Notes: generated by a model not told the origin, from the sequence alone. Positions 51,144 through 60,104 are shown, counted from the stretch's first letter. The stretch: DNA of 60,469 nucleotides from Prevotellaceae bacterium UBA2448 (GCA_002342585.1 DDQG01000003.1:12461-72929), one strand, 5' to 3'. Numbers and translations are program-made.

Positions 51144-54027
51144 ACTTTAGCACTTCCTTCAGGAATATTGCATCAACAACCCAAGTGGCTGCATCGTTGG
51201 TCCAAAAGAGTTTCTTCAGGTTTGGTGTAGGCACGTGGTGGAAGAGGTCGTTCCATGCCTGCTGTTTGAGTTGTTGGTTGCCCAGTCGCCAAGCTGCATA
51301 AGCAGACAGACGCGGCACGAGGAATGCGTTATGACTCACCTCCAAAGCCTTCTGCTTGTACTGACGATTGTGGTCGAGCCAAGCGGCAAAGAAACGAGGA
51401 TGATCGATACTTTCCTGTACTTCGTTTAGCAGTTCGAATCCACCCATGATAGATAGCAGGTGGTTGGTGTTTATGATATTGCTGTCGCACTCGCAAGTGA
51501 TGATACCTGTGGCTGGATCGAAACCAAGAGCTTTAGGTCCTTGGAAGAATCCGTGTTTGAAGTTGGCAATGGAGTTCATGCCGGCAAGTATCTTGTCGAG
51601 ATAGTAACGGTTAGCTACAGGATTGTGTTCCCATTCGGTAAACCAATTGCTTACATATGCTAACCAGTCGGGACCGATACGCAGGCGTGCTGGAGCCGTA
51701 CATGGATAGAGCGAACGAGGTTGTGCGAGACGCATAGGGTCGAGGGTGTAAAGTAATGTGTCGGCATCTTTCACTTCGCGCATTATGTCACCTATACGTT
51801 CGTCTGCAGTCAAATAATAATAGAAACGGTTCCACCAGGCTTCGCTGATTCGGGCTTCCTTAGCTCCGCATCCCCAGTGGAGAACGTTATGACGGGAACC
51901 CAATCCGGCATGAGGACCGAAATGGTAGGTATCTACTTCGCTACAGTGACGAGTCATTGCCTCTGCCATACGGTAAACGAGTTTGTTGCCTGTGCGCAGG
52001 AACTGATACCAGAACATTGCAGGACTACCCAGTTCGGTGTTGTCCCAAGCATATCCGCCTACGTCGTAGCGCCATTCCTTACGGCTGCCGTCGTAAGCAT
52101 GCATCACATCTCCGTAATTGAAGAATCCGTACCAGTAGTTGCGATGTATCTCGTCGTTGTAGAATTGCATCAGAGAATCGATTGTAGCTTCGATAAGGCT
52201 GTCGCGCGAGTTCTCAACCGTTGGCAGACTCCATATACCGAAGGCACGTTTGCGATGCAGGTATTCAGGAGTGCAGGCGAGTTGTGCATCTGGTTCGATA
52301 CTTCCGTCGATGCTGACGAGCATTTCAGAAGTGCGACCGATTCCCCATGCTGTGCTCATGCCTGGCTGCACATCTTCGTAGGCTGCCTCGAGTGTGTGGG
52401 CAATGGTGTCGTAGTGGGCAAAGCTGAATGGTTCTGCCTCTGGAGAATAAAGGCTGAGGGTAACTGTTGCTGTGTCGCTGCGAGCACCTTCAACAAGAAG
52501 TGTGGATGGGAAACTCTGCCAGAAGTTGCGCAGACAGAATGAGGTGAGCCCATTGCGGTCGCCAACTGATACGATGCCGTTGTTGCGGTGACCTTCGCGT
52601 GTGCCTATCCACGGACTTTCGTGAGTGGCACGTTTGCGTATAGTATAACCGTTTGACGAGAGTTGCGAAAGACGGAAATCGTCCCACTGAGCTATGTTTG
52701 CCAACATGCTCCTTGTCACAGAGTCCATCTTTACGAGGTCTATAGGGCGGCGGGCGATGAGCGGCTGTACCCACATCACTTCACGTTCTTCCACTTTGCG
52801 CTTGTACTGTTCAGGCGGGAAGGCTACGAAACGGCTGTAGGCAGGACCGTGCATTCCGACTTTGAAGTGTACGCTCAGTTCGCTGAGTCCTTCCTTGTTC
52901 AGGGCAGAATCGACGAGCAGGGTATGAACGAGTTTTATCTGGCTGCAGCCCCGGTAGTGGTATGTACGCATGATAGCATGGTCGAAGGTGTATTTGTATG
53001 TAGTGCGCACCTTGCCTTTCTGTTCGGTCTCGACCGAGAGAAGCTTCATCTTGCGGTTGTTCACCGTCAGGTAGAACGGGGGCAGCTGTGGTATGGGGTC
53101 GTCCTGTGTATATGATGTGGCGCTGTTGTTCTTGTAGAGCAGGCACGAATCGGTGTCGGCAGGAATGACGGCTGCGAATGCCTGCCACTTACTGCTTCCA
53201 TCAGCCCATGAAGCCAAACGCCAGGTGTCGAAACGGAGTATGACTCCTTTGTTTGTCTTCAGCAGGAAGTTGTCGTTGGTCACTTCGCCCTGTGAGAACG
53301 GAACTCCGAATGTAACGGGGGTGATTGTTTGTAATGTCTTGCTGCCAATCAGACGAAGAACGATCGGTTCGCTGTCGGGGTCGTAGCTGGCGTAGTGGAA
53401 ATTGCGCAGACGGGCATGGGCCTGAGTAGTGCGGAATCCGAAGTAGCCTTCGTCGAGCGGTCGCGGGTCGAGATAATCGACAAGCATCTCGCCGTCGATG
53501 AAGTAGCGCACGTGTCCGTCAATCTGCTCAAGTCTGATTTTATACCAGTGGTTGGGCTTCAGCAGGTGGTCGGCATCAGTGTATTCGCGTAGTACGATAG
53601 GGCGGTAGGCAGCATCACTAATTCCACGTTCGTCGCCTGTGTAACGACGGAATCGGGTAGTGGTGTTCCAGTTTCCACCATAACCCATATAGTAGGTTTT
53701 GAGGGCATAGTGGTCAACAAAGTTTGCACCTTGGCGTCCAAGCATACGGTCTGCCATCCAGAAACAATTCAGGTCGGAGATGCGTGGTAAACCGTCTTTA
53801 GTCTTAAATCGTTTGTCTTTTACTATCTGTGCTTCGTACTCGATGACCACGTTGCCGTGCATCTGTTGGTCGAACCACAGTGTTAAACCTTTTGAGGCAA
53901 TGATGTCAGCCTCGTTACCTTTCCAACTTATTGAGGAAGTTGAAGCATCCTCAGCCTCCACCGTCCAGGTCTGTGCAAGGACGGTGGATGAGATGAGGAT
54001 GAATAATAAAAATAAAACCTTTTTCAA
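51142..54027 (-). CDS. DUF6250 plus exo-rhamnogalacturonan-lyase-like protein
   Basis: The 961-residue protein has a signal peptide (to about 18, VLAQTW). An N-terminal DUF6250/laminin-G-like domain covers about 19-212 (KGLTLWFDQQMHGNVVIEYEA; GYFGFRTTQAHARLRNFHYA). The remaining 740 residues resemble the PcRGLX/YetA-like exo-rhamnogalacturonan lyase family (PITFGVPFSQGE-type start near 240, YYYLTADERIGD near 730, WLAYVSNWFTEWEHNPVANRYY near 770). It probably trims rhamnogalacturonan I from its end, giving unsaturated products for the GH105 enzyme. It precedes no SusC/D genes. fucO lies directly upstream on the same strand with a 22-base gap, so the two are probably co-transcribed. Confidence 0.75.
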   Translation of the reverse strand: MKKVLFLLFILISSTVLAQTWTVEAEDASTSSISWKGNEADIIASKGLTLWFDQQMHGNVVIEYEAQIVKDKRFKTKDGLPRISDLNCFWMADRMLGRQGANFVDHYALKTYYMGYGGNWNTTTRFRRYTGDERGISDAAYRPIVLREYTDADHLLKPNHWYKIRLEQIDGHVRYFIDGEMLVDYLDPRPLDEGYFGFRTTQAHARLRNFHYASYDPDSEPIVLRLIGSKTLQTITPVTFGVPFSQGEVTNDNFLLKTNKGVILRFDTWRLASWADGSSKWQAFAAVIPADTDSCLLYKNNSATSYTQDDPIPQLPPFYLTVNNRKMKLLSVETEQKGKVRTTYKYTFDHAIMRTYHYRGCSQIKLVHTLLVDSALNKEGLSELSVHFKVGMHGPAYSRFVAFPPEQYKRKVEEREVMWVQPLIARRPIDLVKMDSVTRSMLANIAQWDDFRLSQLSSNGYTIRKRATHESPWIGTREGHRNNGIVSVGDRNGLTSFCLRNFWQSFPSTLLVEGARSDTATVTLSLYSPEAEPFSFAHYDTIAHTLEAAYEDVQPGMSTAWGIGRTSEMLVSIDGSIEPDAQLACTPEYLHRKRAFGIWSLPTVENSRDSLIEATIDSLMQFYNDEIHRNYWYGFFNYGDVMHAYDGSRKEWRYDVGGYAWDNTELGSPAMFWYQFLRTGNKLVYRMAEAMTRHCSEVDTYHFGPHAGLGSRHNVLHWGCGAKEARISEAWWNRFYYYLTADERIGDIMREVKDADTLLYTLDPMRLAQPRSLYPCTAPARLRIGPDWLAYVSNWFTEWEHNPVANRYYLDKILAGMNSIANFKHGFFQGPKALGFDPATGIITCECDSNIINTNHLLSIMGGFELLNEVQESIDHPRFFAAWLDHNRQYKQKALEVSHNAFLVPRLSAYAAWRLGNQQLKQQAWNDLFHHVPTPNLKKLFWTNDAATWVVDAIFLKEVLK

Positions 54028-54049
54028 AACTATAGAAGTGAGGGAATGA

Positions 54050-55204
54050 TTAGAGTACGCTCTTGTAGAGTTCTACAATCTCTGCTTCTGTTACGTCGCG
54101 TGGGTTGCCCGGTGTGCAGACGTCAGCAATAGCCTGTGCTGCCAAAGCTGGAATGTCCTTCTCTGTAATGCCAAGTTCGGTCAGGTGCTGTGGAATGCCT
54201 ACGCGGATAGAGAGAGCCTTCACTGCATCTACTGCTGCCTGTGCTGCCTGCTCCGGAGTCATACCCTTTGTGTCAACACCCATTGTCTGTGCGATGACGC
54301 CGAATTTCTCGATACACTTAGGCATGTTGAATTCCATGATGCGTGGCAGGAGAAGTGCATTTGCTACACCGTGTGGAACGTCGTGGAGTGAACCCATTGG
54401 GTGAGCCATACCGTGAACAAGTCCGAGACCTACGTTTGAAAATGCCTGTGCTGCGATGTACTGTGCCAATGCCATAGCTTCGCGACCAACTGGGTTGCGT
54501 GGTTCTTCAACTGCGAGTGGCAAGTTTTCAGCAATCATCTTGATGGCCTGCAGTTCGTACATATCACTCATTACCCAAGCTCCCTTAGTGATGTAACCTT
54601 CGATAGCGTGAGTAAGTGCATCCATACCTGTAGCTGCAGTGAGTCCCTTTGGCAGACTGTACATGAGTTCCGGGTCGATGATGGCAACGGCTGGGATGTC
54701 GTTAGGGTCAACACATACCATCTTAGCCTGACGCTTCTCGTCGATGATGACGTAGTTGATAGTTACCTCAGCACCAGTGCCGGCTGTTGTTGGCAGAGCG
54801 ATGATTGGAACTGATTTTTTCTTTGTTGGAGCAACACCTTCGAGCGATACTACATCAGCAAACTCAGGGTTGTTGCATACAATACCGATACCCTTTGCTG
54901 TGTCCATTGACGAACCGCCACCGATAGCGATGATGCAGTCGGCACCGCTCTTCTTGAATGCTGCGACACCTTCCTGTACGTTGGTCACTGTCGGGTTAGG
55001 ACGAATCTCACTGTAGATTTCGTATGGGAAGTTGATGCCGTCGAGTACGTCGGTAACCATCTTGGTAGTGCCTACCTTGATGAGTCCCTTATCACTACAA
55101 ACGAGGGCTTTGTGGAATCCCATGCGGTTGATTACTTCTGGCAACTCGTGACGAGCGCCAGCACCGAAGTACGATACTTCGTTAAGGATAAATCTCTGTG
55201 CCAT
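54050..55204 (-). CDS. fucO: Lactaldehyde reductase / 1,2-propanediol oxidoreductase
   Basis: The 384-residue protein is a group III iron-dependent alcohol dehydrogenase. The NAD site IAIGGGSSMDTAKG lies near 91, PTTAGTGAEVT near 137 and the iron ligands in GMDALTHAIEGY (about 193-204) and GLVHGMAHPMGSLHDVPHG (about 258-276). Overall similarity is to FucO, which reduces L-lactaldehyde from fucose or rhamnose breakdown to 1,2-propanediol, regenerating NAD. This fits the adjacent rhamnogalacturonan lyase and the fucosidase elsewhere in the window. Confidence 0.93.
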   Translation of the reverse strand: MAQRFILNEVSYFGAGARHELPEVINRMGFHKALVCSDKGLIKVGTTKMVTDVLDGINFPYEIYSEIRPNPTVTNVQEGVAAFKKSGADCIIAIGGGSSMDTAKGIGIVCNNPEFADVVSLEGVAPTKKKSVPIIALPTTAGTGAEVTINYVIIDEKRQAKMVCVDPNDIPAVAIIDPELMYSLPKGLTAATGMDALTHAIEGYITKGAWVMSDMYELQAIKMIAENLPLAVEEPRNPVGREAMALAQYIAAQAFSNVGLGLVHGMAHPMGSLHDVPHGVANALLLPRIMEFNMPKCIEKFGVIAQTMGVDTKGMTPEQAAQAAVDAVKALSIRVGIPQHLTELGITEKDIPALAAQAIADVCTPGNPRDVTEAEIVELYKSVL

Positions 55205-55227
55205 AGTATTTTTGTTTAGAGGTTAAT

Positions 55228-55258
55228 TATTTTAGTTATTTGGTTATTTGGTTATTTC
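55228..55258. repeat. TTATTTGG repeat
   Basis: Three TTATTTGG/TTATTTCG units precede the dnaX stop region and follow the TTATTGG theme seen at 9801 and 15548. Confidence 0.75.
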
Positions 55259-55270
55259 GAGAATTCTTAG

Positions 55271-57040
55271 TTAAACGATATCCAGTCCGAGGACTTCTTT
55301 TAGTTTGAGCAGCGCGTCGTTTTCCTTGCACATTATTCTGAATGCTTCCTGTGGAGTGTAGGAGTGTTTCTTGTCTTCCACTTTCCTCAGACGGATTTTC
55401 ATCTTCAGCGCTGCTCCCTTGACTCGCTGGTTTATGTACTGCTCAATGACTGGAGCTTTGCGAAGCAGTTCCTCGGCTACGAGGTTGTTGTTTGCTATCA
55501 CCTCAAACGAGCTTCCGTCTTCCATCAGTTTGGGTTCGATGGCTTTCATGCGCTGGGCTAAGGCTGCTTCGTCACGCGTAAGTCGTTCGATGTACTCTTT
55601 CCATGCGATGATTATTGAGGTCTGTTCGTGAGGCAGTTCAGGAGCTGTGCTGACAGGTACTGCTGCGTTCTCTTCCTTTACGGTTGTTGCCTGTGTGGCT
55701 GTAGTGCGTCGGATAGAGATGGTTCTCGTAGAACGGGGAGCAACGTTGTTTGTAGGACTTATTATTGACGGTGCCTGACGTGGTGCTGCCGGTTTCGGAG
55801 TTGCTGTCGCTGTGCTGCTGATAGCCGGCGACTTAGCGAATATGGGGTGTAGTACATTCTTCTTAGGGCTACGCCCCGAGCCAGGTACGTCTTCGCCTTC
55901 TGCTGCCTGTGCCACTTCAATCAGTGTCAGTTCGATGAGCAGTCGTTTGTTCTGACTCTGTTTGTACTGCAGGTCGCAGTCGTTGCACAGACGCATTGCT
56001 GTAAATAGGAAACGTGGTGTGCAGCGTTGTGCCTGTTGTGCGTACTTGTCTCTGATTTCAGCTGATGTCTCGATGAGTTGCACGGTCTGCGGGTCTTTGC
56101 TGACGAGCAGGTTGCGCATATGACTGGCAAGTCCGTTTATGAAATGCTGTCCGTCGAATCCCTTCGAGAGGATTTCGTTCAAGGTAAGCAGACAGTTTGT
56201 TATGTTTTCCTGTACGATAGCCCTATCTACCTTAGGTGCCTTAGGGTCACCGTTTCCGCAGGCAAGGAAATAGTCGGTCAGACGGAAGTAATAATTGCTG
56301 TCGAGTACGTTGAGGTTCTTTATGGTCTGTTCGTAGGTGATGTTTCCCTGACAGAAACTTGCTACCTGGTCGAAGATGGAAAGTGCATCGCGCATACCTC
56401 CGTCGGCCTTCTGAGCTATCTCGTTGAGGGCTGCCGGTTCGTAGGTAATACCTTCTTGCTTGGCTACATTTTCCAAGTGAGAAACGATGTCGTCAACACC
56501 CATGCGGTTGAAGTCGTAAATCTGACAACGGCTCAGAATGGTTGGCAACAGTTTGTGTTTCTCTGTCGTAGCCAGGATGAAGATAGCATGACGCGGCGGT
56601 TCCTCAAGTGTTTTCAAGAAAGCATTGAAGGCTGCGGTTGACAACATGTGTACCTCGTCGATGATGAACACTTTGTATTTTCCTATCTGCGGCGGTATGC
56701 GCACCTGCTCGATGAGCTGGCGGATGTCGTCAACGGAGTTGTTCGACGCTGCGTCAAGTTCGTGAATGTTGAACGAACGCTGTTCGTTGAATGCCTTGCA
56801 CGACTCACACTCACCACATGCCTCTCCGTCGGGACGGGGCGACAGACAGTTTATGGTCTTTGCAAAGATGCGGGCACAAGTGGTCTTGCCGACTCCGCGA
56901 GGACCGCAGAAAAGGTAAGCATGTGCCAGTTTGCCGTTCTTGATTGCGTTCTTCAGTGTGGTGGTAAGTGCCTGTTGTCCAATCACACTGTCGAACGTCA
57001 TAGGACGATATTTACGTGCTGAAACTATATAGTTTTCCAT
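55271..57040 (-). CDS. dnaX: DNA polymerase III subunit gamma/tau
   Basis: The 589-residue protein has the DnaX clamp-loader start YIVSARKYRPMTFDSVIGQQ, Walker A GPRGVGKTT near 45, the zinc-type cysteines CLSPRPDGEACGECESC (about 65-80), VFIIDEVHML near 119 and TLEEPPRHAIFILATT near 142. A Pro/Thr/Ala-rich linker (about 390-460) leads to the tau-type C-terminal region. It drives loading of the sliding clamp and holds the polymerase cores. I see no A-rich frameshift site, so a separate gamma form is not predicted. A small palindrome (GGGCTACGCCC) lies in the linker. Confidence 0.96.
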   Translation of the reverse strand: MENYIVSARKYRPMTFDSVIGQQALTTTLKNAIKNGKLAHAYLFCGPRGVGKTTCARIFAKTINCLSPRPDGEACGECESCKAFNEQRSFNIHELDAASNNSVDDIRQLIEQVRIPPQIGKYKVFIIDEVHMLSTAAFNAFLKTLEEPPRHAIFILATTEKHKLLPTILSRCQIYDFNRMGVDDIVSHLENVAKQEGITYEPAALNEIAQKADGGMRDALSIFDQVASFCQGNITYEQTIKNLNVLDSNYYFRLTDYFLACGNGDPKAPKVDRAIVQENITNCLLTLNEILSKGFDGQHFINGLASHMRNLLVSKDPQTVQLIETSAEIRDKYAQQAQRCTPRFLFTAMRLCNDCDLQYKQSQNKRLLIELTLIEVAQAAEGEDVPGSGRSPKKNVLHPIFAKSPAISSTATATPKPAAPRQAPSIISPTNNVAPRSTRTISIRRTTATQATTVKEENAAVPVSTAPELPHEQTSIIIAWKEYIERLTRDEAALAQRMKAIEPKLMEDGSSFEVIANNNLVAEELLRKAPVIEQYINQRVKGAALKMKIRLRKVEDKKHSYTPQEAFRIMCKENDALLKLKEVLGLDIV

Positions 57041-57059
57041 TTCTTGATGATTTACTGCA

Positions 57060-57067
57060 CAAAGATA
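57060..57067 (-). promoter_or_regulatory. -7 box for dnaX
   Basis: Minus-strand TATCTTTG, 20 bases before the dnaX ATG, is an exact TAnnTTTG match. Confidence 0.6.
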
Positions 57068-57129
57068 ATGGATTTGTCAAAAAATCTTATAATCTTTGCA
57101 CGAAAAATTTTAAAAGACGTTTTACGAAC

Positions 57130-58740
57130 ATGGTAAACGAATTGCAACTTCGTATTCTGCCAGAGCAGGCAGCAAGCGAACAAAGTATCAGGAAATATCT
57201 GGCTCAGGAGCACGGAATCAGTGAGAAAGATATTTGTAGTGTGCGGATTCTGAAGCGCAGTATTGATGCACGTCAGCGTACTATCTATGTAAACTTGAAA
57301 GTGCAGGTGTTTATTAACGAACAACCTGCCGATGACGGTTATCAGCATACAGAATATAATAATGTGGAGGGCAAACCTCAGGCTATTGTTGTCGGAGCCG
57401 GTCCTGGTGGACTGTTTGCTGCGTTGCGACTCATCGAACTTGGCATTCGTCCTGTCGTTATTGAGCGAGGAAAGAATGTGCACGACCGTCGTAAGGACAT
57501 TGCGCAGATTAGCAGAACCCACATGGTCGATCCCGAGTCTAATTTCTCGTTTGGCGAGGGTGGTGCCGGTGCTTTCTCCGACGGAAAACTATACACGAGG
57601 AGCAAGAAACGCGGTAATGTGGAAAAGATTCTGAATGTGTTCTGTCAGCACGGAGCGTCAACAGCCATTCTGAGTGATGCACATCCGCATCTTGGCACCG
57701 ACCGCCTGCCAGGTATCATTGAGAATATGCGCAACACGATTATCCGGTGCGGAGGCGAGGTGAGGTTTCAGACCAAGATGACCAGTCTGCTGCTGAAGGA
57801 CAATCGCGTAATCGGTGTTGAGGCACAGTGCGCTGACGGTTCTTCAGTGGAACTGCGTGGTGAGGGAGTGATTCTTGCCACAGGTCATAGTGCGCGTGAT
57901 ATATATAACTATATGTACGCGCGAGGAATAGAAATTGAGGCAAAGGATATTGCTGTCGGAGTTCGTCTGGAGCACCCGTCGCAACTGATTGACCAGATTC
58001 AGTACCATCGTCGTGAGGGTAGGGGTAAGTACTTGCCTGCTGCGGAGTATTCATACGTCACTCAGGTAGAAGGGCGCGGAGTGTATTCTTTCTGCATGTG
58101 TCCGGGAGGCACGGTTGTTCCTGCTGCGTCGGGACCTCAGCAAATCGTGGTGAACGGTATGAGCAATGCTGCCCGCAATTCGCCTTGGAGCAATTCGGGA
58201 ATGGTTGTGGAACTGCATGTCGATGATCTCGAAGAGGAATCGCTCCGTGACCTGCCGCCTGTTCCTGGTTTGGAACCGCAGGGCGGACCGCTCCGCATGA
58301 TGGAGTTCCAGCAGCGTCTCGAATATGCTGCTTGGCTTCAGGGTAATATGAAACAGACTGCTCCGGCGCAGCGAATGGCTCACTTCGTAAACGGCAAGGG
58401 CAGTTACGACCTTCCCAAGACGTCCTATACCCCCGGACTCATCAGTACTCCGATACATTTCTGGATGCCGCGCTTCATCACTTCGCGCCTCCAGCAGGGT
58501 TTCAAGAATTTCGGCAAGGCAGCACACGGTTTCCTGACCAACGAAGCCATCCTCATCGGAGTTGAAACCCGCACGTCGGCTCCTGTACGCATTCCGCGCG
58601 ACCGCGACACTCTCCAACACGTCCGCCTCGAAGGACTTTATCCCTGTGGCGAGGGTGCCGGCTATGCCGGAGGAATCGTCTCCGCTGCCATCGATGGCGA
58701 ACGCTGTGCCGAGATGCTAAAGGAATATGTGATGATGTAA
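57130..58740 (+). CDS. FAD-dependent oxidoreductase, COG2509 family
   Basis: The start is taken at 57130 (MVNELQLRILPEQ), giving 536 residues. The frame extends 38 codons upstream into dnaX, but the likely promoter (AATCTTTG, about 57091-57098) lies inside that extension. An N-terminal domain of about 85 residues is followed by the FAD Rossmann motif AIVVGAGPGGLFAALRLIELG near 89, NFSFGEGGAGAFSDGKLYTR near 140 and CGEGAGYAGGIVSAAIDG near 512. These define the COG2509 dehydrogenase group, whose reaction is not established. The 3' half is richer in C-ending codons than the 5' half. It is divergent from dnaX. Confidence 0.88.
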   Translation: MVNELQLRILPEQAASEQSIRKYLAQEHGISEKDICSVRILKRSIDARQRTIYVNLKVQVFINEQPADDGYQHTEYNNVEGKPQAIVVGAGPGGLFAALRLIELGIRPVVIERGKNVHDRRKDIAQISRTHMVDPESNFSFGEGGAGAFSDGKLYTRSKKRGNVEKILNVFCQHGASTAILSDAHPHLGTDRLPGIIENMRNTIIRCGGEVRFQTKMTSLLLKDNRVIGVEAQCADGSSVELRGEGVILATGHSARDIYNYMYARGIEIEAKDIAVGVRLEHPSQLIDQIQYHRREGRGKYLPAAEYSYVTQVEGRGVYSFCMCPGGTVVPAASGPQQIVVNGMSNAARNSPWSNSGMVVELHVDDLEEESLRDLPPVPGLEPQGGPLRMMEFQQRLEYAAWLQGNMKQTAPAQRMAHFVNGKGSYDLPKTSYTPGLISTPIHFWMPRFITSRLQQGFKNFGKAAHGFLTNEAILIGVETRTSAPVRIPRDRDTLQHVRLEGLYPCGEGAGYAGGIVSAAIDGERCAEMLKEYVMM

Positions 58741-58763
58741 AAAAATCCCCTCGCAGATTATGG

Positions 58764-58870
58764 CGATTGAGGGAAAATGATTTATATTTGACTACGTCGA
58801 AGGTGCTCTCACTCGAAAATCCTCAAATATATTTGGTATTTTACTCGCTTATTCGCACCTTTGCAAGTGA
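58764..58870 (+). repeat. 107-bp promoter-bearing repeat, copy 1
   Basis: By hand alignment this differs from copy 2 (59237-59343) at 8 of 107 positions without gaps. It contains TTTG, a 20-base spacer and CACCTTTG (58832-58863), a near-consensus promoter. It is preceded by a CCCTCGC...GCGATTGAGGG stem (about 58749-58773) that could end the flavoprotein transcript. It ends 18 bases before the ATG of the small gene at 58889. Confidence 0.88.
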
Positions 58871-58888
58871 AAAATAAAAGAAACGATT

Positions 58889-59164
58889 ATGGCAACGACA
58901 ACTGCAAGACGACACAATGCGCACCCAGTCAGTTATTACTGGAACCAGGTGAAGGATATGGACAATAGTCAGAAGTTGGAATTGGTGACAATGCTCATTG
59001 ATAGTGTTAAGCCTATTCAGACGAGACCATTGGTTGATGCGTTGGAGGAAGAGGATTTTTCCGATATGGACAAGGAACTCTATTCGCCAGAGGAGGCATA
59101 CGAGATGACTATGAAGGACATCAAGGCTATATACGATAGAGGGCGATACAATTACAGTTGTTGA
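58889..59164 (+). CDS. Antitoxin-like small protein (orphan)
   Basis: The 91-residue protein (MATTTARRHNAHPVSYYW..., then KLELVTMLIDSVKP and EEDFSDMDKELYSPEEAYEM) is acidic towards the end and helical, like the antitoxins that accompany RelE or PIN toxins in Bacteroidales. Its stop TGA overlaps an ATG (TGATG) that opens a frame of only 29 codons. The same TGATG junction joins the antitoxin and toxin of the next locus. The toxin seems lost. The antitoxin call is an inference from arrangement and size. Confidence 0.55.
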   Translation: MATTTARRHNAHPVSYYWNQVKDMDNSQKLELVTMLIDSVKPIQTRPLVDALEEEDFSDMDKELYSPEEAYEMTMKDIKAIYDRGRYNYSC

Positions 59165-59253
59165 TGCTTGTCATGTACAGAATATGCACGAGTAATTATC
59201 TCATCCGTTATCAAAATTTTCCCGCTGAAAGGATAGCGGTTGAGGAAAAATGA
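59164..59253 (+). pseudogene. Truncated toxin remnant
   Basis: An ATG overlapping the upstream stop opens a 29-residue frame (MLVMYRICTSNYLI...) whose last six codons are already inside repeat copy 2. This looks like a toxin gene cut short by the repeat or by a deletion ending at it. The remaining residues are too few to name a toxin family. Confidence 0.4.
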
Positions 59254-59343
59254 TTTATCGTTGACTACGTCGAAGGTGCTCTCGCTTGAAAATCCTCAAA
59301 TATATTTGGTATTTTACTCACTTATTCGCACCTTTGCGAGTGA
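59237..59343 (+). repeat. 107-bp promoter-bearing repeat, copy 2
   Basis: This is the second copy of the promoter repeat, with the same TTTG-N20-CACCTTTG promoter (59305-59336). The upstream stem here is CCGCT/AGCGG (59222-59239), different in sequence but in the same place. It ends 22 bases before the antitoxin ATG. Confidence 0.88.
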
Positions 59344-59365
59344 TAATATAATAAATGGTACGATT

Positions 59366-59623
59366 ATGACTAGTATTGAACTTAGAACATCAATTGCCAA
59401 AGAACTTGACCAAATGAGTGTTGAGATGTTGGAGAATGTTTCGCATTACGTAAGGCGTTTGCGTAGTCGGGTTCATTCCGTTCGCCAGTCTTCAGATGCA
59501 GTTCGGAGTAAACGCAATGCTGCATTGCAGTTTGTGAAAAGTCTATCCGTAGTTGGTCCGATGTCTGTCCCTGCAGATGAACGTGGTATAGATGTACTTG
59601 TTAATGAAAAATACGATAAGTGA
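59366..59623 (+). CDS. Antitoxin of PIN toxin module
   Basis: The start is set at 59366 (MTSIELRTSIAKEL), after the repeat's promoter. The longer frame from 59240 would be translated through the promoter. The 85-residue protein has an N-terminal helix pair (LDQMSVEMLENVSHYVRRLRSR) and an unstructured tail ending NEKYDK, as in VapB-like antitoxins that wrap a PIN toxin. The TGA overlaps the toxin ATG. The complex would be expected to bind its own promoter. Confidence 0.75.
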   Translation: MTSIELRTSIAKELDQMSVEMLENVSHYVRRLRSRVHSVRQSSDAVRSKRNAALQFVKSLSVVGPMSVPADERGIDVLVNEKYDK

Positions 59624-60045
59624 TGCGAGCATACGTTGACACTAATATTCTGGTTGACCTCGTGTTGGCACGTGAAGACTTTCTTTCAGATGCACAGCAT
59701 GTATTTGCCTTGGGATATGATGGTGAGGTGCAGTTAATGGTGTCTGCCCTTTCTTTTGTAAACACAGTGTATATAGGTAAAAAATATAAGTATCCTCTTA
59801 CTGAGGTTTGTACGAAACTTCGCATGATAGCTGATTTTGTTGAAGTAGTTGATTTGCGTGGTCAGAATGTAGTTGATATGTTGAGTGCCAGTTGGAAGGA
59901 CTATGAAGATGCTACACAATATCGTTCGGCAGTTGAGGAGCAAGCCGATTGTATAGTCACTCGCAATAAGAAAGATTTTGTTAATAGTTCTATTGCTGTG
60001 TATACTGCAGAAGAGTTTTTAACTCGAATGGAGACACTTAAGTAA
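59623..60045 (+). CDS. PIN-domain toxin (VapC-like)
   Basis: The 140-residue protein has the PIN acidic sites: Asp6 in AYVDTNILVDLV, an acidic cluster in WKDYEDATQYRSA near 90-102, and CIVTRNKKDF near 109 as the last metal-site strand. PIN toxins cleave RNA, often initiator tRNA or rRNA, when released from their antitoxin. The start at 59623 rather than the GTG at 59620 is chosen for the TGATG overlap. A terminator follows. Confidence 0.88.
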   Translation: MRAYVDTNILVDLVLAREDFLSDAQHVFALGYDGEVQLMVSALSFVNTVYIGKKYKYPLTEVCTKLRMIADFVEVVDLRGQNVVDMLSASWKDYEDATQYRSAVEEQADCIVTRNKKDFVNSSIAVYTAEEFLTRMETLK

Positions 60046-60070
60046 CTGAACTTTTTGTTTTCAACATAGG

Positions 60071-60104
60071 CAGGAACTGCAAACAGTGCGGTTCCTGTTT
60101 TTTT
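60071..60104 (+). terminator. Terminator of toxin-antitoxin operon
   Basis: CAGGAACTGC (60071-60080) pairs with GCGGTTCCTG (60088-60097) with one G-U pair, followed by a run of T. Confidence 0.92.

Noticed and set aside
55650..55900. Programmed frameshift in dnaX
   Set aside because: No A-rich slippery heptamer or suitable stem was found in the linker; the single long frame explains tau.
57016..57129. Longer start for the COG2509 flavoprotein
   Set aside because: It would overlap the dnaX start and include the likely promoters of both genes.
59240..59365. Longer start for the VapB-like antitoxin
   Set aside because: This stretch is the 107-bp promoter repeat, shared with copy 1 where it lies outside the gene.
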